Source of the DNA: JAIVJN01 sp036732565
Lineage (GTDB): Bacteria > Acidobacteriota > Vicinamibacteria > Vicinamibacterales > UBA2999
Assembly: GCA_036732565.1 (NCBI GenBank)
Contig: DAINCF010000437.1
Coordinates: forward strand, 1-6,237
DNA length: 6,237 nucleotides
Direction: 5' to 3'
Both the position numbers and the translations under genes were made by a program. Below, piece by piece: positions 5,373-6,237 of this stretch. The notes beneath the pieces are model-generated. The model worked only from the letters and a program-made list of their open reading frames with translations, did not search any database and was not told where the DNA came from. Numbering within the stretch: position 1 is the stretch's first letter; the number at the start of each line of letters is the position of its first letter.

Positions 5373-6237
5373 ATGACACAGCAGCGCCAGGACGACAACG
5401 ATCGAACCGCGATGCGCCGCCGGGTGGTAGTGACGGGTGTGGGGCTCGTCTCGCCATCGGGCGTTGGCACCGAGGAGACGTGGCAAGCGGTGCTCGCGGG
5501 CAAACCCGGCATCGCCCCAATCACCTTGTTCGATGCCTCACGCTACTCGACGCGGTTCGCGGGCGAGGTGAAGGGATTCGATCCGCTTCAGTGGATCGAC
5601 AAGAAGGACGTGAAGAAGTGCGGCCGGTTCATCCAGTTCGCGCTGGCGGCGACGACCATGGCGGTAGCCGAGAGCGGGCTACGCGTGACGCCGGAGAACG
5701 CCGCGCGCGTCGGCGTGATCATCGGCAGCGGCATCGGCGGGTTCGAGGTCATCGAGCGGGAGCACCGGACGTTGCTCGAGCGCGGACCGGACCGCGTTTC
5801 ACCGTTCTTCATCTTGTCCGCCATCGTGAACCTGGCGGCAGGGCAAGTGTCGGTGCGACTGGGCGCGAAGGGGCCGAACTCGGCCGTCGCCACGGCCTGC
5901 ACGACGGGCGCGCACGCGATTGGGGATGCCGCCCGTCTCATCCAAGGCGGTTATGCCGACGTGATGATCTGCGGCGGCACGGAAGCCGGCATCACGCCGC
6001 TCGGCATCGCGGGGTTTGCCGCCATGCGCGCGCTGTCCACCCGCAACGATGCCCCTGATCGCGCCAGTCGTCCCTGGGACGTCGATCGCGACGGCTTCGT
6101 GGTCGGCGAAGGCGCCGGGATTCTCGTGCTCGAGGAGCAGGGACATGCGGTGCGGCGCGGCGCGCCGCTGCTGGCGGAGCTGATCGGCTACGGCATGAGC
6201 GCGGACGCGCATCATCTCTCCGCGCCCCCCGAGGATG
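5373..6237 (+). CDS. fabF: Beta-ketoacyl-ACP synthase II (FabF-type), N-terminal part
   Basis: The frame is open for 288 codons to the right edge; the family is about 410 residues, so roughly the last third is missing. The enzyme condenses malonyl-ACP with acyl-ACP in fatty-acid elongation, in the cytosol. RRRVVVTGVGLVSPSGVG (15-32) is the family N-terminus. VATACTTGAHAIGDAA (172-187) holds the nucleophilic cysteine (176), with ACTTGAH in place of the more common ACATGTH. CGGTEAGITPLGIAGF and SRPWDVDRDGFVVGEGAG (232-249) are standard blocks, and SADAHHLSAP (276-285) leads toward the histidines beyond the edge. I took ATG at 5373, preceded by a weak TAGAGA; ATG at 5412 gives a more typical N-terminus but has no ribosome site. 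No acpP gene precedes it, unlike the usual fab cluster. A secondary-metabolism KS is possible but less likely. Confidence 0.9.
   Translation, partial: MTQQRQDDNDRTAMRRRVVVTGVGLVSPSGVGTEETWQAVLAGKPGIAPITLFDASRYSTRFAGEVKGFDPLQWIDKKDVKKCGRFIQFALAATTMAVAESGLRVTPENAARVGVIIGSGIGGFEVIEREHRTLLERGPDRVSPFFILSAIVNLAAGQVSVRLGAKGPNSAVATACTTGAHAIGDAARLIQGGYADVMICGGTEAGITPLGIAGFAAMRALSTRNDAPDRASRPWDVDRDGFVVGEGAGILVLEEQGHAVRRGAPLLAELIGYGMSADAHHLSAPPED

Overview
The window is GC-rich double-stranded DNA, densely coding on both strands. It looks like the chromosome of an Acidobacteriota-type bacterium, perhaps Vicinamibacteria. Three things suggest this: a long MacB-like permease without its own ATPase (the 'acidobacterial duplicated orphan permease', ADOP, type), an ArsR/SRPBCC pair, and short GC-rich palindromes scattered between genes. 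This placement is an inference; there is no rRNA or other phylogenetic marker.

Layout: (1) 1-1061, minus strand: the N-terminal part of an ADOP-type permease that runs off the left edge. (2) 1062-1274: a divergent intergenic region with two GC palindromes, then a promoter and possible operator. (3) 1275-2107, plus strand: an ArsR-type repressor translationally coupled (ATGA overlap) to an SRPBCC/AHSA1 protein. (4) 2074-3228, minus strand: a PF01637-like AAA ATPase with a C-terminal winged helix; its 3' end overlaps the SRPBCC gene tail to tail by 34 bp. (5) 3229-3346: an AT-richer divergent promoter region. The ATPase has a perfect TATAAT placed so that its mRNA should be nearly leaderless. 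(6) 3347-5224, plus strand: a divergent, long malate synthase of the A type (glyoxylate cycle). (7) 5225-5372: a 17-bp tandem duplication and a 77-bp two-hairpin palindrome. (8) 5373-6237, plus strand: the N-terminal two thirds of a FabF-type beta-ketoacyl-ACP synthase, cut by the right edge.

No gene-free stretch exceeds 300 bases. The genes do not form one pathway. Membrane efflux or secretion, a small stress-type regulator pair, an ATPase, glyoxylate metabolism and fatty-acid synthesis simply sit side by side. I see no tRNA, rRNA, CRISPR array, insertion sequence or phage gene.

The most interesting structure is not a gene. Two of the intergenic palindromes (1081-1131 and 5268-5344) share one architecture. 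Each has GTRG feet pointing inward and two hairpins whose stems differ completely in sequence. Read inward from either foot, the loops are always TTTA or TTCA, one of each per element. This resembles REP/BIME elements moved by RAYT (TnpA-REP) transposases and suggests recognition of foot and loop rather than stem. No transposase lies in the window.
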